A DNA stretch of 64,000 bases from Pelagibacterales bacterium SAG-MED37 (lineage in GTDB: Bacteria; Pseudomonadota; Alphaproteobacteria; Pelagibacterales; Pelagibacteraceae). Under the pieces are notes generated by a model. It had not been told where the DNA came from. It saw only the letters and a list, made by a program, of their open reading frames with translations, and made no database searches. Location: contig JACWEG010000004.1 in the NCBI GenBank assembly GCA_014653605.1, positions 38,182-102,181 on the forward strand, read 5' to 3'. Both the position numbers and the translations under genes were made by a program. Below are positions 20,020 to 26,947 of this stretch, one piece after another (position 1 is the stretch's first letter; every line of letters starts with the position of its first letter).

Positions 20020-20384
20020 TAATTACAATCCTTACAAGTAGTTAAAACTTCCATGTTAAATGTATTAAAATCATATTTTTTTACGTTGTTTTTTTTAAAC
20101 AAACTTCCAAAAAGACTAGATTTTAACTCCTCTGTATCTCCACATTTTTTACATATGGCGATTGCTGTACTGTGATTTTTTGAATGTAAATGATTGCACA
20201 GCATAAAAGTTTTTGTTTGATTAGATTTATGAATTCGTTCTTCTTCTATTAGGCTATCAAGAGCTCTGTAAACTGTCATAGGTTGTGTTTTTTTAACCTT
20301 TTGAAGTTTATCTAATATCTCATAAGCAGTTAAATGCTTTGAAGATTTTTTTATAATATTAAAGACTAATTCCTTATTTGACAT
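20019..20384 (-). CDS. zur: Fur-family zinc regulator, Zur type
   Basis: Zinc-responsive repressor. The winged helix with MTVYRALDSLIEEERIHK (36-53) and four structural zinc cysteines (Cys78/Cys81 and Cys117/Cys120) follow the Fur pattern. HLHSKNHST is the metal-site region. I call it Zur rather than Fur because of the near-perfect Zur-type operator just upstream. An upstream in-frame stop excludes a longer start, so the protein is 121 aa, somewhat shorter at the N-terminus than usual. It is translationally coupled to the next gene. Confidence 0.85.
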   Translation of the reverse strand: MSNKELVFNIIKKSSKHLTAYEILDKLQKVKKTQPMTVYRALDSLIEEERIHKSNQTKTFMLCNHLHSKNHSTAIAICKKCGDTEELKSSLFGSLFKKNNVKKYDFNTFNMEVLTTCKDCN

Positions 20385-20387
20385 ATT

Positions 20388-20405
20388 GTTATGTTATAAC
20401 ATCAC
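20388..20405. promoter_or_regulatory. Zur operator
   Basis: Dyad GTTATGTTATAACATCAC with a perfect 12-bp core ATGTTATAACAT and only one mismatched pair in 18. It matches the known Zur box pattern (TGTTATnnnATAACA type with TTATAA centre). It lies three bases before the zur start codon, overlapping the predicted -10 region, so repression by Zur of its own operon is the natural reading. It is also 37 bases from the divergent gene and could affect it. Confidence 0.8.
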
Positions 20406-20418
20406 AATAATAAGTCAA
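20391..20418 (-). promoter_or_regulatory. Predicted zur promoter giving a near-leaderless mRNA
   Basis: On the minus strand TTGACT (20413-20418) and TAACAT (20391-20396) are separated by 16 bases. The expected transcription start then falls on or within a base or two of the zur ATG at 20384. No ribosome-binding sequence is visible before that ATG. The Zur operator lies across the -10 element. This is a reading of the sequence, not a measured start. Confidence 0.5.
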
Positions 20419-20441
20419 GAAATATGATATAATATTTATCT

Positions 20442-20780
20442 ATGATTCTATTCATCGCTAAAGTTATCAGTGCTGCTCTTATTATTGCCTTTGCGAGCTG
20501 GTTATCTGGACAAAATCCGAAATTAGCTGGATTTATTATAGCTCTTCCACTTGTATCGCTTATTGCTATTGCTTTTTCTTACTATGAACACAATGATATA
20601 GAAAAAACAATTCTATTTACTAAAAGTATATTGGTTGCTGTACCTATAAGTTATCTATTTTTTTTACCCTTCTTCTTTGCAAAATCTTTAAATATGAATT
20701 TCTTAATGATTTATGGTGCAGGCCTAGGATTGTTAATTATTGGTTTCTTTATTCATAAATATATAACTAATTTTTTATAA
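20442..20780 (+). CDS. Small integral membrane protein (DUF3147-like)
   Basis: 112-aa hydrophobic protein with about four membrane segments. The SGQNPKLAGFIIALPLVSLIAI region resembles DUF3147-type membrane proteins; the family call is tentative and the function unknown. A TATAAT hexamer at 20428-20433 ends eight bases before the ATG, so the message may again start at or near the initiation codon. The gene is divergent from zur and shares its promoter region. Confidence 0.6.
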   Translation: MILFIAKVISAALIIAFASWLSGQNPKLAGFIIALPLVSLIAIAFSYYEHNDIEKTILFTKSILVAVPISYLFFLPFFFAKSLNMNFLMIYGAGLGLLIIGFFIHKYITNFL

Positions 20781-20826
20781 TATAGTTACTCTCTAATAAA
20801 CTCGTGTAAATAATATTTAATAAAAG

Positions 20827-22269
20827 TTAATCAACTATTAAAGTATCTTTCGATCCACCACCTTGTGAACTATTTACAATTGTACTTCCTTTTCTTAGAG
20901 CTACCCTAGTTAGGCCACCAGTTGTTACATAATTAGTTTTACCACTTAAAACAAATGGTCTTAAATCTAAGTGCCTAGGCTCTATATTTTTTTCTGTAAT
21001 TGTTGGAGCTGTTGATAATGTTTCTAAAGGTTGAGCAATATATTCCCTTGGGTTTTTTCTAATCTTCTCTGCTACTTCTTCTCTTTCCTTTGAAGAAGCC
21101 TTTGGACCAATCATTATTCCATATCCACCAGATGCATTAGCAGGCTTTACAACTAATTTAGATAGATTTTCTAAAACATATTTCTTTTGACTTTCATCAT
21201 GACACAAATAAGTCTCGACTTGATTTAAGATGGGTTGTTCTCCTAAATAATAAACTATCATTCTATTTACGTATGAATAAACAACCTTGTCATCGGCTAC
21301 ACCTGTACCCACTGCATTAATAATACCCACATTTTTTTTCAACCAGCATTTAAACAAACCTGGAACACCAATAACTGAGTCTTTATTAAAGGCTTTTGGG
21401 TCTAAGAAATTATCGTCTAGTCTTCTGTATATGCAATCAACTTTCAAAGGACCTTTCACAGTTTTCATGAAAACCATATCATTTTCAACAAAAAGATCTT
21501 TTCCTTCTACCAATGCAATACCCATTTGTTCAGCTAAAAAAGAATGTTCAAAATAAGCAGAATTATAAATACCTGGTGTCAATACTACCATGTGGGGATG
21601 AGCAGTTTTTTTAGGTATACATTCGTTCATACAATTAAAAAGTTTGTTGGTGTATTGATGTATTGATGCAACTTTATATCTCGTAAAAAGTTCAGGAAAG
21701 ACATCTCTCATAACCATTCTGTTCTCAAGCATATAAGAAACACCTGAGGGTACTCTAAGATTATCTTCAAGTACCAAATAGTCTCCATTTTTATTCCTAA
21801 TTAAATCTACTCCAGATATATTTGCCCAGGATTTATATTTAGGTGAAAATCCTTCACATTCTTTTACATAATATGGTGAGTCAAAAATAATTTCTCTAGG
21901 TATGACATTATCTTTAAAAATTTTCTTTTGATTATAAACGTCATCAATGAATAAATTTAAGGCTTTAACTCTTTGCTTAAGACCTTTAGTTACCTTGTTC
22001 CATTGTGATTTAGGAATGATTCTTGGAATAATATCTAGTGGCCACTTCTTTTCCTCTGCCCTATTATTAGCAGCATATACTCTAAAATTAATACCTCTGG
22101 CACTTATTGTGCTTTGGCAATTTTTTTCAATTTCTTGAAGTTTATCTTTTCCATATCTTTCTAAAATATTTGAAATTATAACGGCATGTTTTCTTAATTT
22201 ATTTTCATTGGTAAAATAACCATCGTATGCTTTTGTAGCATTGTAGTTATCCCAGAGTTTCCCGCTCAT
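20827..22269 (-). CDS. Circularly permuted ATP-grasp protein (DUF404/DUF407 type)
   Basis: 480-aa protein of the circularly permuted ATP-grasp family, predicted to join an amine to a carboxylate using ATP, perhaps making or modifying a peptide. Segments such as NLRVPSGVSYMLENR, VTLTPGIYNSAYFEH-like (here VLTPGIYNSAYFEHSFLAEQ), VVKPANASGGYGIMIG and NSSQGGGSKDTLIVD are typical of the family. In many proteobacteria this gene sits with an alpha-E protein, a transglutaminase-like protease and Anbu. Here only Anbu is present, divergently. The actual substrate is unknown. Confidence 0.85.
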   Translation of the reverse strand: MSGKLWDNYNATKAYDGYFTNENKLRKHAVIISNILERYGKDKLQEIEKNCQSTISARGINFRVYAANNRAEEKKWPLDIIPRIIPKSQWNKVTKGLKQRVKALNLFIDDVYNQKKIFKDNVIPREIIFDSPYYVKECEGFSPKYKSWANISGVDLIRNKNGDYLVLEDNLRVPSGVSYMLENRMVMRDVFPELFTRYKVASIHQYTNKLFNCMNECIPKKTAHPHMVVLTPGIYNSAYFEHSFLAEQMGIALVEGKDLFVENDMVFMKTVKGPLKVDCIYRRLDDNFLDPKAFNKDSVIGVPGLFKCWLKKNVGIINAVGTGVADDKVVYSYVNRMIVYYLGEQPILNQVETYLCHDESQKKYVLENLSKLVVKPANASGGYGIMIGPKASSKEREEVAEKIRKNPREYIAQPLETLSTAPTITEKNIEPRHLDLRPFVLSGKTNYVTTGGLTRVALRKGSTIVNSSQGGGSKDTLIVD

Positions 22270-22274
22270 TAAAG

Positions 22275-22322
22275 GATTGTTTAATAATTAGGGTAAACAA
22301 TCAATTGCGATATAGTTATATC
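22275..22322. repeat. Two dyads in the ATP-grasp/anbu promoter region
   Basis: A perfect 9-bp inverted repeat GATTGTTTA / TAAACAATC (22275-22283 and 22294-22302, 10-base spacer) starts six bases before the ATP-grasp start. Seven bases further is a second perfect dyad, GATATA-GT-TATATC (22309-22322). They could be operators for a shared regulator or, for the first, a hairpin in the ATP-grasp leader. No known binding motif is recognised. Confidence 0.45.
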
Positions 22323-22376
22323 AGCTATGCTTGAATTTAATTATATGTTAATTAATTAATAATTATTAATAGTATT

Positions 22377-23105
22377 ATGACTTATTGTGTTGGCATTAAA
22401 GCTCAAGATGGAATTGTATTTGCCTCAGACTCTAGAACAAATGCTGGATTAGATAATGTCAATATATATTCAAAAATGTTTGTTCATGATGTTGGTGATA
22501 GAAGTGTCATTATAGTTACTTCTGGAAACTTAGGTACATCTCAAGCAGTATATAAATCTATTGAAAATGATCTTAAAGGTGACAATGGTATAAATTTAAA
22601 CACATGCAAAGATTTCGACCAAATTGCATCTTACATTGGTTCACTAAATATTAAACATTCAGCGCCAAAAGGAATAAACACAGATACAGTTTTATTAGGT
22701 TCGTCATTTTTAGTTGGTGGTCAGATTAAAGGTCAACCATTAGAATTGTACTTAGTATACTCTCAAGGAAATTATATTAAACCAGCTGATAGCAAACCTT
22801 ATCTAGTTATTGGTGAAGTAAAATACGGCAAACCCATTTTAGATAGAGTTATAAAACCAAGCGTATCTATTGGTGATGCATCACGTTGTGCTTTGATTTC
22901 AATGGACTCAACTTTAAAAAGTGATTTAACAGTTGGCCCTCCTATTGATTTTGCTGTCTATAAAAAAGATGAATATAAAATTGCCTCACAAAAATGCTTA
23001 AATATAACTGATACTGAATATTCTAAGGTCTGTGATCAATGGTCGGATGGCATATTTAAAATTTTTGATTCTTTTCCAAGATTTGATTGGGAAAACAACA
23101 AATAA
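22377..23105 (+). CDS. Anbu, proteasome-like Ntn peptidase
   Basis: Ancestral beta-subunit-like peptidase (Anbu) of the HslV/proteasome family. It starts MTYCVGIKAQDGIVFASDSRT. Thr2 becomes the N-terminal nucleophile after Met removal, with Asp18 and Lys33 (in IYSKMF) as the other active-site residues. No propeptide is present, as expected for Anbu. At 242 aa it is normal length. The N-terminal start is fixed by the nucleophile. Anbu forms open lock-washer rings in other bacteria; its physiological substrate is not known. It is divergent from an ATP-grasp gene, its usual functional neighbour. Confidence 0.93.
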   Translation: MTYCVGIKAQDGIVFASDSRTNAGLDNVNIYSKMFVHDVGDRSVIIVTSGNLGTSQAVYKSIENDLKGDNGINLNTCKDFDQIASYIGSLNIKHSAPKGINTDTVLLGSSFLVGGQIKGQPLELYLVYSQGNYIKPADSKPYLVIGEVKYGKPILDRVIKPSVSIGDASRCALISMDSTLKSDLTVGPPIDFAVYKKDEYKIASQKCLNITDTEYSKVCDQWSDGIFKIFDSFPRFDWENNK

Positions 23106-23123
23106 GATTATTTTTCCTATAAA

Positions 23124-23152
23124 CTGTAATAAATTCTTAACATAACTGAAAT
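23124..23152 (+). promoter_or_regulatory. Pho-box-like repeats upstream of the arsC operon
   Basis: Three 7-base units with an 11-base period: CTGTAAT (23124), TCTTAAC (23135), CTGAAAT (23146), each separated by four A/T-rich bases. The known PhoB site is a direct repeat of CTGTCAT-like units at 11-base spacing. The block ends 22 bases before the start codon at 23175, closer than at the other Pho-type sites in this window (62-70 bases), so the leader would be very short. Confidence 0.5.
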
Positions 23153-23174
23153 AATAACAACGAAAGGGGATTTT

Positions 23175-23396
23175 ATGTTTTTAAAAAAATATCTAAAGTG
23201 GATCAGTACGTTTCTAGTTCTAGTAGGAATACTTCTTACAAATTTAAATATATATCCATTAAATATATATTTTCATGGATTGGGAGTTGTTGGATGGACT
23301 ATAGCAGGATTTATGAGCAAAGATAAAGCGATACTAACAAACTTTGGATTACAAATTCCATTGTTTGTAATTGGTATTTATAAAGTTATTTTTTAA
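23175..23396 (+). CDS. Small membrane protein, DUF6552-like
   Basis: 73-aa protein with two or three membrane segments (about 9-27, 30-46 and 54-72) and no recognised catalytic motif. It resembles short alphaproteobacterial DUF6552-type membrane proteins, but I am not certain. A good ribosome site AGGGGA lies six bases before the ATG. It is the first gene of an operon with arsC, an aquaporin and a Nudix gene: its TAA is immediately followed by the arsC ATG. Confidence 0.7.
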   Translation: MFLKKYLKWISTFLVLVGILLTNLNIYPLNIYFHGLGVVGWTIAGFMSKDKAILTNFGLQIPLFVIGIYKVIF

Positions 23397-23828
23397 ATGA
23401 AGAATATATTGTTCGTATGCACAGGTAATTCAGCAAGAAGTATTATTGCTGAAAGTATAATAAATAATGAGTATGACGATATGTATAAAGGTTTTAGTGC
23501 TGGGAGTAATCCAGCAGGAAAAGTAAATGAAGATGTGAAGAATTATTTATTATCAAAACATTATGATCTTTCAAATTATAGATCTAAAAATTTTAATCAG
23601 TTCGTTAATAGTCAAATTAAAATGGATTATGTGATTACAGTTTGTAATAATGCCAATAACGAAGTCTGTCCTATTTGGCCAAATAAAGATCAGATAATTC
23701 ATTGGGATATAGAAGATCCTGTTAAATTACTTAGTGAAACAAATGACTTAAATAGAAAAGATGAAATAATTGAAAAAGTTTACAATAATATTCATAATAA
23801 AATAAAGGAACTAATAAATGAAAAATAA
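23397..23828 (+). CDS. arsC: Arsenate reductase, low-molecular-weight phosphatase type
   Basis: Reduces arsenate to arsenite. The LMW-phosphatase loop CTGNSAR (Cys8-x5-Arg14) and the second pair of cysteines, Cys83 and Cys91, match the thioredoxin-coupled ArsC layout (pI258-type, with Cys10, 82 and 89). HWDIEDP carries the conserved acid. Length 143 aa is typical. It overlaps the downstream aquaporin gene by 11 bases. With no arsB or acr3 beside it, arsenite release probably depends on that channel. Confidence 0.88.
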   Translation: MKNILFVCTGNSARSIIAESIINNEYDDMYKGFSAGSNPAGKVNEDVKNYLLSKHYDLSNYRSKNFNQFVNSQIKMDYVITVCNNANNEVCPIWPNKDQIIHWDIEDPVKLLSETNDLNRKDEIIEKVYNNIHNKIKELINEK

Positions 23829-24477
23829 AAGTCGATATTTTCTTGCTGAACTAATAGGCAGTTGTTTTTTAGTAATGATTATTGTTGGCTCAGGTTTAAT
23901 GGCTGAAAACCTAACCAATGACGTTGCGGTGATGTTAATTGCAAACACAATAGCAACAGGAGCAGGTTTATTTGTCCTTATCACAGTATTTGCTGATGTA
24001 TCAGGAGCTCACTTTAATCCATTTGTAAGTATTGCAATGACAATAACAGGTAAATTAAAAAAGAAACTATTGCCCTACTATATCATTGCTCAATTGGTTG
24101 GTTGCTTGATTGGTGTTGGTTTAGCCAATTTCTTTTTTGAACATGAAATTTATGAATTATCTACTAAGTCAAGAGATGGAATTTACATATTCACATCTGA
24201 GGTAATAGCAACATTGGGGCTTATAATAATAATTTTTGGCTCTATGAAGTCAGGAAAAATTGCTGTTGCTGCTAGTGTTGGTCTTTATATTACTGCTGGT
24301 TATTGGTTTACTTCATCAACATCTTTTGCAAATCCAGCTGTTGCAATTGCTAGAACTTTTACAGATTCGTTTACTGGTATAAATTATTTAAACACTCCTT
24401 ATTATATTTTAGCTGAGCTTATCGGAATGTTAATTGCTGTATTTATTGTTAAAAAGTTATTTTTAGAGAAAAATTGA
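23818..24477 (+). CDS. Aquaporin-family channel, probable arsenite exit (AqpS-like)
   Basis: MIP-family channel with six membrane segments and two half-helix loops. The first loop reads AHFNPF (NPF at 67-69, instead of the usual NPA) and the second FANPAVAIAR (NPA at 172-174, filter Arg179). Rhizobial AqpS channels found beside arsC let arsenite flow out, replacing an ArsB pump. The tight arsC overlap supports the same role here. The NPF variant may change selectivity. Other possible cargoes are water, glycerol or small neutral acids. Confidence 0.83.
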   Translation: MKNKSRYFLAELIGSCFLVMIIVGSGLMAENLTNDVAVMLIANTIATGAGLFVLITVFADVSGAHFNPFVSIAMTITGKLKKKLLPYYIIAQLVGCLIGVGLANFFFEHEIYELSTKSRDGIYIFTSEVIATLGLIIIIFGSMKSGKIAVAASVGLYITAGYWFTSSTSFANPAVAIARTFTDSFTGINYLNTPYYILAELIGMLIAVFIVKKLFLEKN

Positions 24478-24965
24478 AAAATATAAAACTTACCAATCAA
24501 ATAAGTTTAATTAACAAAAAATTTAAGAAAAAAGAGTTTTATCATTATCTTGAAACTTCTAATCTTTCATTAGTAATACCTAAGATTAAAGACAAATATA
24601 TAGTAGTTTCTCAAAAAAGAGTTCCGATTAACAAAATTAATTATGAGTTTCCTTCTGGGATAGTAGAAAAAAAAGAAACAACTCTGCAATCAGCTCATAA
24701 AGAATTAAAAGAAGAAACAGGATATAAATCAAGATCAAAATTAAGTAAAATTATAACTTTTTATACTGAGCCTGGGCGATTAACTACTAAAATTACTGGT
24801 TATTTTACGAAAGACTTAACAAAAATTTCAAAGCCAGAAAAAGGTATAAAAATTCATCTGTTTAATCAAAGCGATATATTTAAATTAATATTAAATCAAA
24901 AATTCAATAATAGTTCTCATATAGCAATGTTTTTGTATCTAATAACAAATCTTAAAAATCAATAA
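24474..24965 (+). CDS. Nudix hydrolase
   Basis: 163-aa Nudix enzyme that hydrolyses a nucleoside diphosphate linked to another group; ADP-ribose is a common substrate in this subgroup. The Nudix box runs from Gly62 to Tyr84 with G-x5-E-x7-KE-x2-EE-x-G. The usual Arg of REUXEE is Lys76, a conservative change. It starts with TTG overlapping the aquaporin TGA (TTGA), so it is the last gene of the arsC operon. A link to phosphate or arsenate metabolism is only contextual. Confidence 0.82.
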   Translation: MKNIKLTNQISLINKKFKKKEFYHYLETSNLSLVIPKIKDKYIVVSQKRVPINKINYEFPSGIVEKKETTLQSAHKELKEETGYKSRSKLSKIITFYTEPGRLTTKITGYFTKDLTKISKPEKGIKIHLFNQSDIFKLILNQKFNNSSHIAMFLYLITNLKNQ

Positions 24966-25044
24966 ACTACAGGTTGTATCAAATTAGCTTTCAGATTTAT
25001 GAATTATGTGATTAAATTAATTATCTAAAAGTTTGGAGGTAGAA

Positions 25045-25251
25045 ATGGGAAAAAAATTAAAAAAAAATGAGAAGAAAAAAACAAAAATCGTAAAAACAAT
25101 TGATAGATTGAAAAATAAAATTACGGCTAAAGAAAAAAAATTGTCAAAAGTTAATATTAAAATTGCTGCTCTAGAAAAGAAAGTTGCAGAAAAAAAAGCA
25201 AAAAAACTTGCTAAAAAAGCAGAGCAGTCTCCTGCATCTATAAATAATTAA
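25045..25251 (+). CDS. Lysine-rich coiled-coil small protein
   Basis: 68-aa protein, about 40% lysine by eye, with alternating K and E in heptad-like spacing (IDRLKNKITAKEKKLSKVN, IAALEKKVAEKKAKK), which suggests one long helix. I chose the ATG at 25045 because a full GGAGGT ribosome site sits four bases upstream of it. The frame also opens at a TTG within that site. Such a consensus site is rare in this window, so the product may be abundant. No family recognised; nucleic-acid binding is a guess from charge. Confidence 0.75.
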   Translation: MGKKLKKNEKKKTKIVKTIDRLKNKITAKEKKLSKVNIKIAALEKKVAEKKAKKLAKKAEQSPASINN

Positions 25252-25269
25252 TATAAAATAAAACGTCTT

Positions 25270-25303
25270 ATTACTTCCCTCTCAATAAGGAGAAGGAAGT
25301 AAT
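25270..25303. repeat. Strong hairpin between two small reading frames
   Basis: ATTACTTCC (25270-25278) and GGAAGTAAT (25295-25303) pair perfectly over nine bases. Inside, TCTC can pair with GAGA after one mismatch, leaving a six-base loop. It lies 18 bases after the lysine-rich gene. No T-run follows on either strand, so it is not a standard terminator. It may protect the 3' end of the message or regulate the following short reading frame. Confidence 0.6.
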
Positions 25304-25341
25304 TAGTTAATTAACAAAATTCAATTACTAGGAAGAAAATA

Positions 25342-25428
25342 ATGAGACTTAGTATTTTAAATCTTGTTAAGACTCTTATAGATAAACTAAGTTACAAAAT
25401 TATTTACTTATTGTTAAAGTTTAATTAA
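25342..25428 (+). CDS. Possible 28-aa hydrophobic peptide
   Basis: A short frame MRLSILNLVKTLIDKLSYKI... of 28 codons ending in TAA. An AGGAAG ribosome-like site lies six bases before the ATG. The peptide is half hydrophobic with four lysines and could be a small membrane-associated peptide. It fills most of the otherwise empty 184-base gap between the lysine-rich gene and the end of ppx. It is too short to judge by composition; chance cannot be excluded. Confidence 0.35.
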   Translation: MRLSILNLVKTLIDKLSYKIIYLLLKFN

Positions 25429-25435
25429 CTTAAGT

Positions 25436-26947
25436 TTATTTTGAATTATTAGAATAAATTACTCTTGGTTCTAAAAATAATTCTCTAGCAAGAGCTTTAA
25501 ATCTTTTAGTTACCTGTTTTGAAATTATTTCTTGATGTTGTGATGGAATTTTTAAAAATACAGCATTACCTCTTTTATATAATTTAAACTCCTCCAAGAA
25601 TATCGTAGATATCGAGGTCAATGATTGTGAAAATCTCAATGCTGCTCCCACTTGTTTGCTTGAAAAAATTTCATTATTATTTAAAAAAGTTAGATAATCC
25701 ATCTTTGGATTATACTTGATACTACAGTACCGCCAATAGCATGACAAAGCTAATTGTATTCTTTCTTTATGAGTCAGTCTAAGTAATGGAGTATTTATCG
25801 TTTCTTGAAATACCAATTCAGCTTTTTGAAATGCTCCTAATCCCCAGTCCATATGACTTAATACACATGCCAAATATAATAATTTCTTATTAAAGTGCTC
25901 ATTACCTTCAAAAACTGGCTGAATAAAATCATAATATCTTTTATAATTTGATCCTAGATCACCTCTTTTTTGTGCAACCTTCTCAAGTGCTTTGTAAAAG
26001 ATTTCAGATTCTTTTGCATCTTTAAAATAGTCAATTGATAAAGATCCTTCACGCAAACCACTTATAGAACAAATAATTTTTTTTGGATTTGAAAGTTTCA
26101 TAATTTCATCAAGTATAATACAGCTATAAGGCAAATATGATGTTCTAGATTTTGAAATATACTCAACTGTTTTAAGTTTGGATTTATTAAAAGAAGAAAT
26201 TTTTTCAACAAACTTAGATAAAACGTTATTATCAATACTATATTGATGAATTATATGTACTGGATGATTATTTTGAAAAAGATGTAACTTAAATAATGCT
26301 CGCCAAGTACCTCCAACTAAATATAGATTATTAAACTTCTTTTTTGAGAGCCATTTTTCATCTCTTAATAATTTTTTAATATATTTTGCTAAATTTCTTT
26401 TTTTAACTATTGGATTATTCATTAATCTTAAAACACCGACGGGTAATGAGGTCTTATTTGTTACTATATTGTTTTCAACTCGGGCTAGCTCCAAACTACC
26501 ACCACCCAGATCGGCAACTAATCCATCAACATTTTCAAAACCTATTTTTACTCCCTCAGCTGAGCATGTAGCTTCTTCTTCACCTGATAATATATTAATC
26601 TTAGTTTTAAAAAGTTTTTCAACTTCATCAATAAAAGGTTTTGTATCAGTTGCTTCTCTTATAACTGCTGTTGCAATAATCTTTAGATTTGTGATTTTTG
26701 AAACATTTAAAATTTCAGAAAATCTTTTTAAAACTTTTAAAGCATATTCGGTACCAGATCTGTGAAGTTTTTTGGATTTATCTAAATTTTTTCCAAGTTC
26801 ACAAACTGCTTTTTCATTAAAAAAAGGTACACGAGAAGAACTGAAATCTTCATAAATTAGCATTCTTATAGAGTTTGATCCAATGTCTATTATAGCTAAT
26901 TTTGCCTGTTTTAATTTTAAACTATTTTTACTTTTAATTACTTCCAC
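25436..26947 (-). CDS. ppx: Exopolyphosphatase, Ppx/GppA family
   Basis: Removes terminal phosphate from polyphosphate (or converts pppGpp to ppGpp). The actin-like ATPase fold shows AIIDIGSNSIRMLIYE near residue 18 and VADLGGGSLELARV near 140. At 503 aa it has the long C-terminal HD-like region of the Ppx subgroup. It overlaps the end of ppk by 14 bases, so synthesis and breakdown enzymes come from one transcript. Confidence 0.92.
   Translation of the reverse strand: MEVIKSKNSLKLKQAKLAIIDIGSNSIRMLIYEDFSSSRVPFFNEKAVCELGKNLDKSKKLHRSGTEYALKVLKRFSEILNVSKITNLKIIATAVIREATDTKPFIDEVEKLFKTKINILSGEEEATCSAEGVKIGFENVDGLVADLGGGSLELARVENNIVTNKTSLPVGVLRLMNNPIVKKRNLAKYIKKLLRDEKWLSKKKFNNLYLVGGTWRALFKLHLFQNNHPVHIIHQYSIDNNVLSKFVEKISSFNKSKLKTVEYISKSRTSYLPYSCIILDEIMKLSNPKKIICSISGLREGSLSIDYFKDAKESEIFYKALEKVAQKRGDLGSNYKRYYDFIQPVFEGNEHFNKKLLYLACVLSHMDWGLGAFQKAELVFQETINTPLLRLTHKERIQLALSCYWRYCSIKYNPKMDYLTFLNNNEIFSSKQVGAALRFSQSLTSISTIFLEEFKLYKRGNAVFLKIPSQHQEIISKQVTKRFKALARELFLEPRVIYSNNSK

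Noticed and set aside
25270..25303. Hairpin as an intrinsic terminator
   Set aside because: Stem is good but no T-run follows on either strand.
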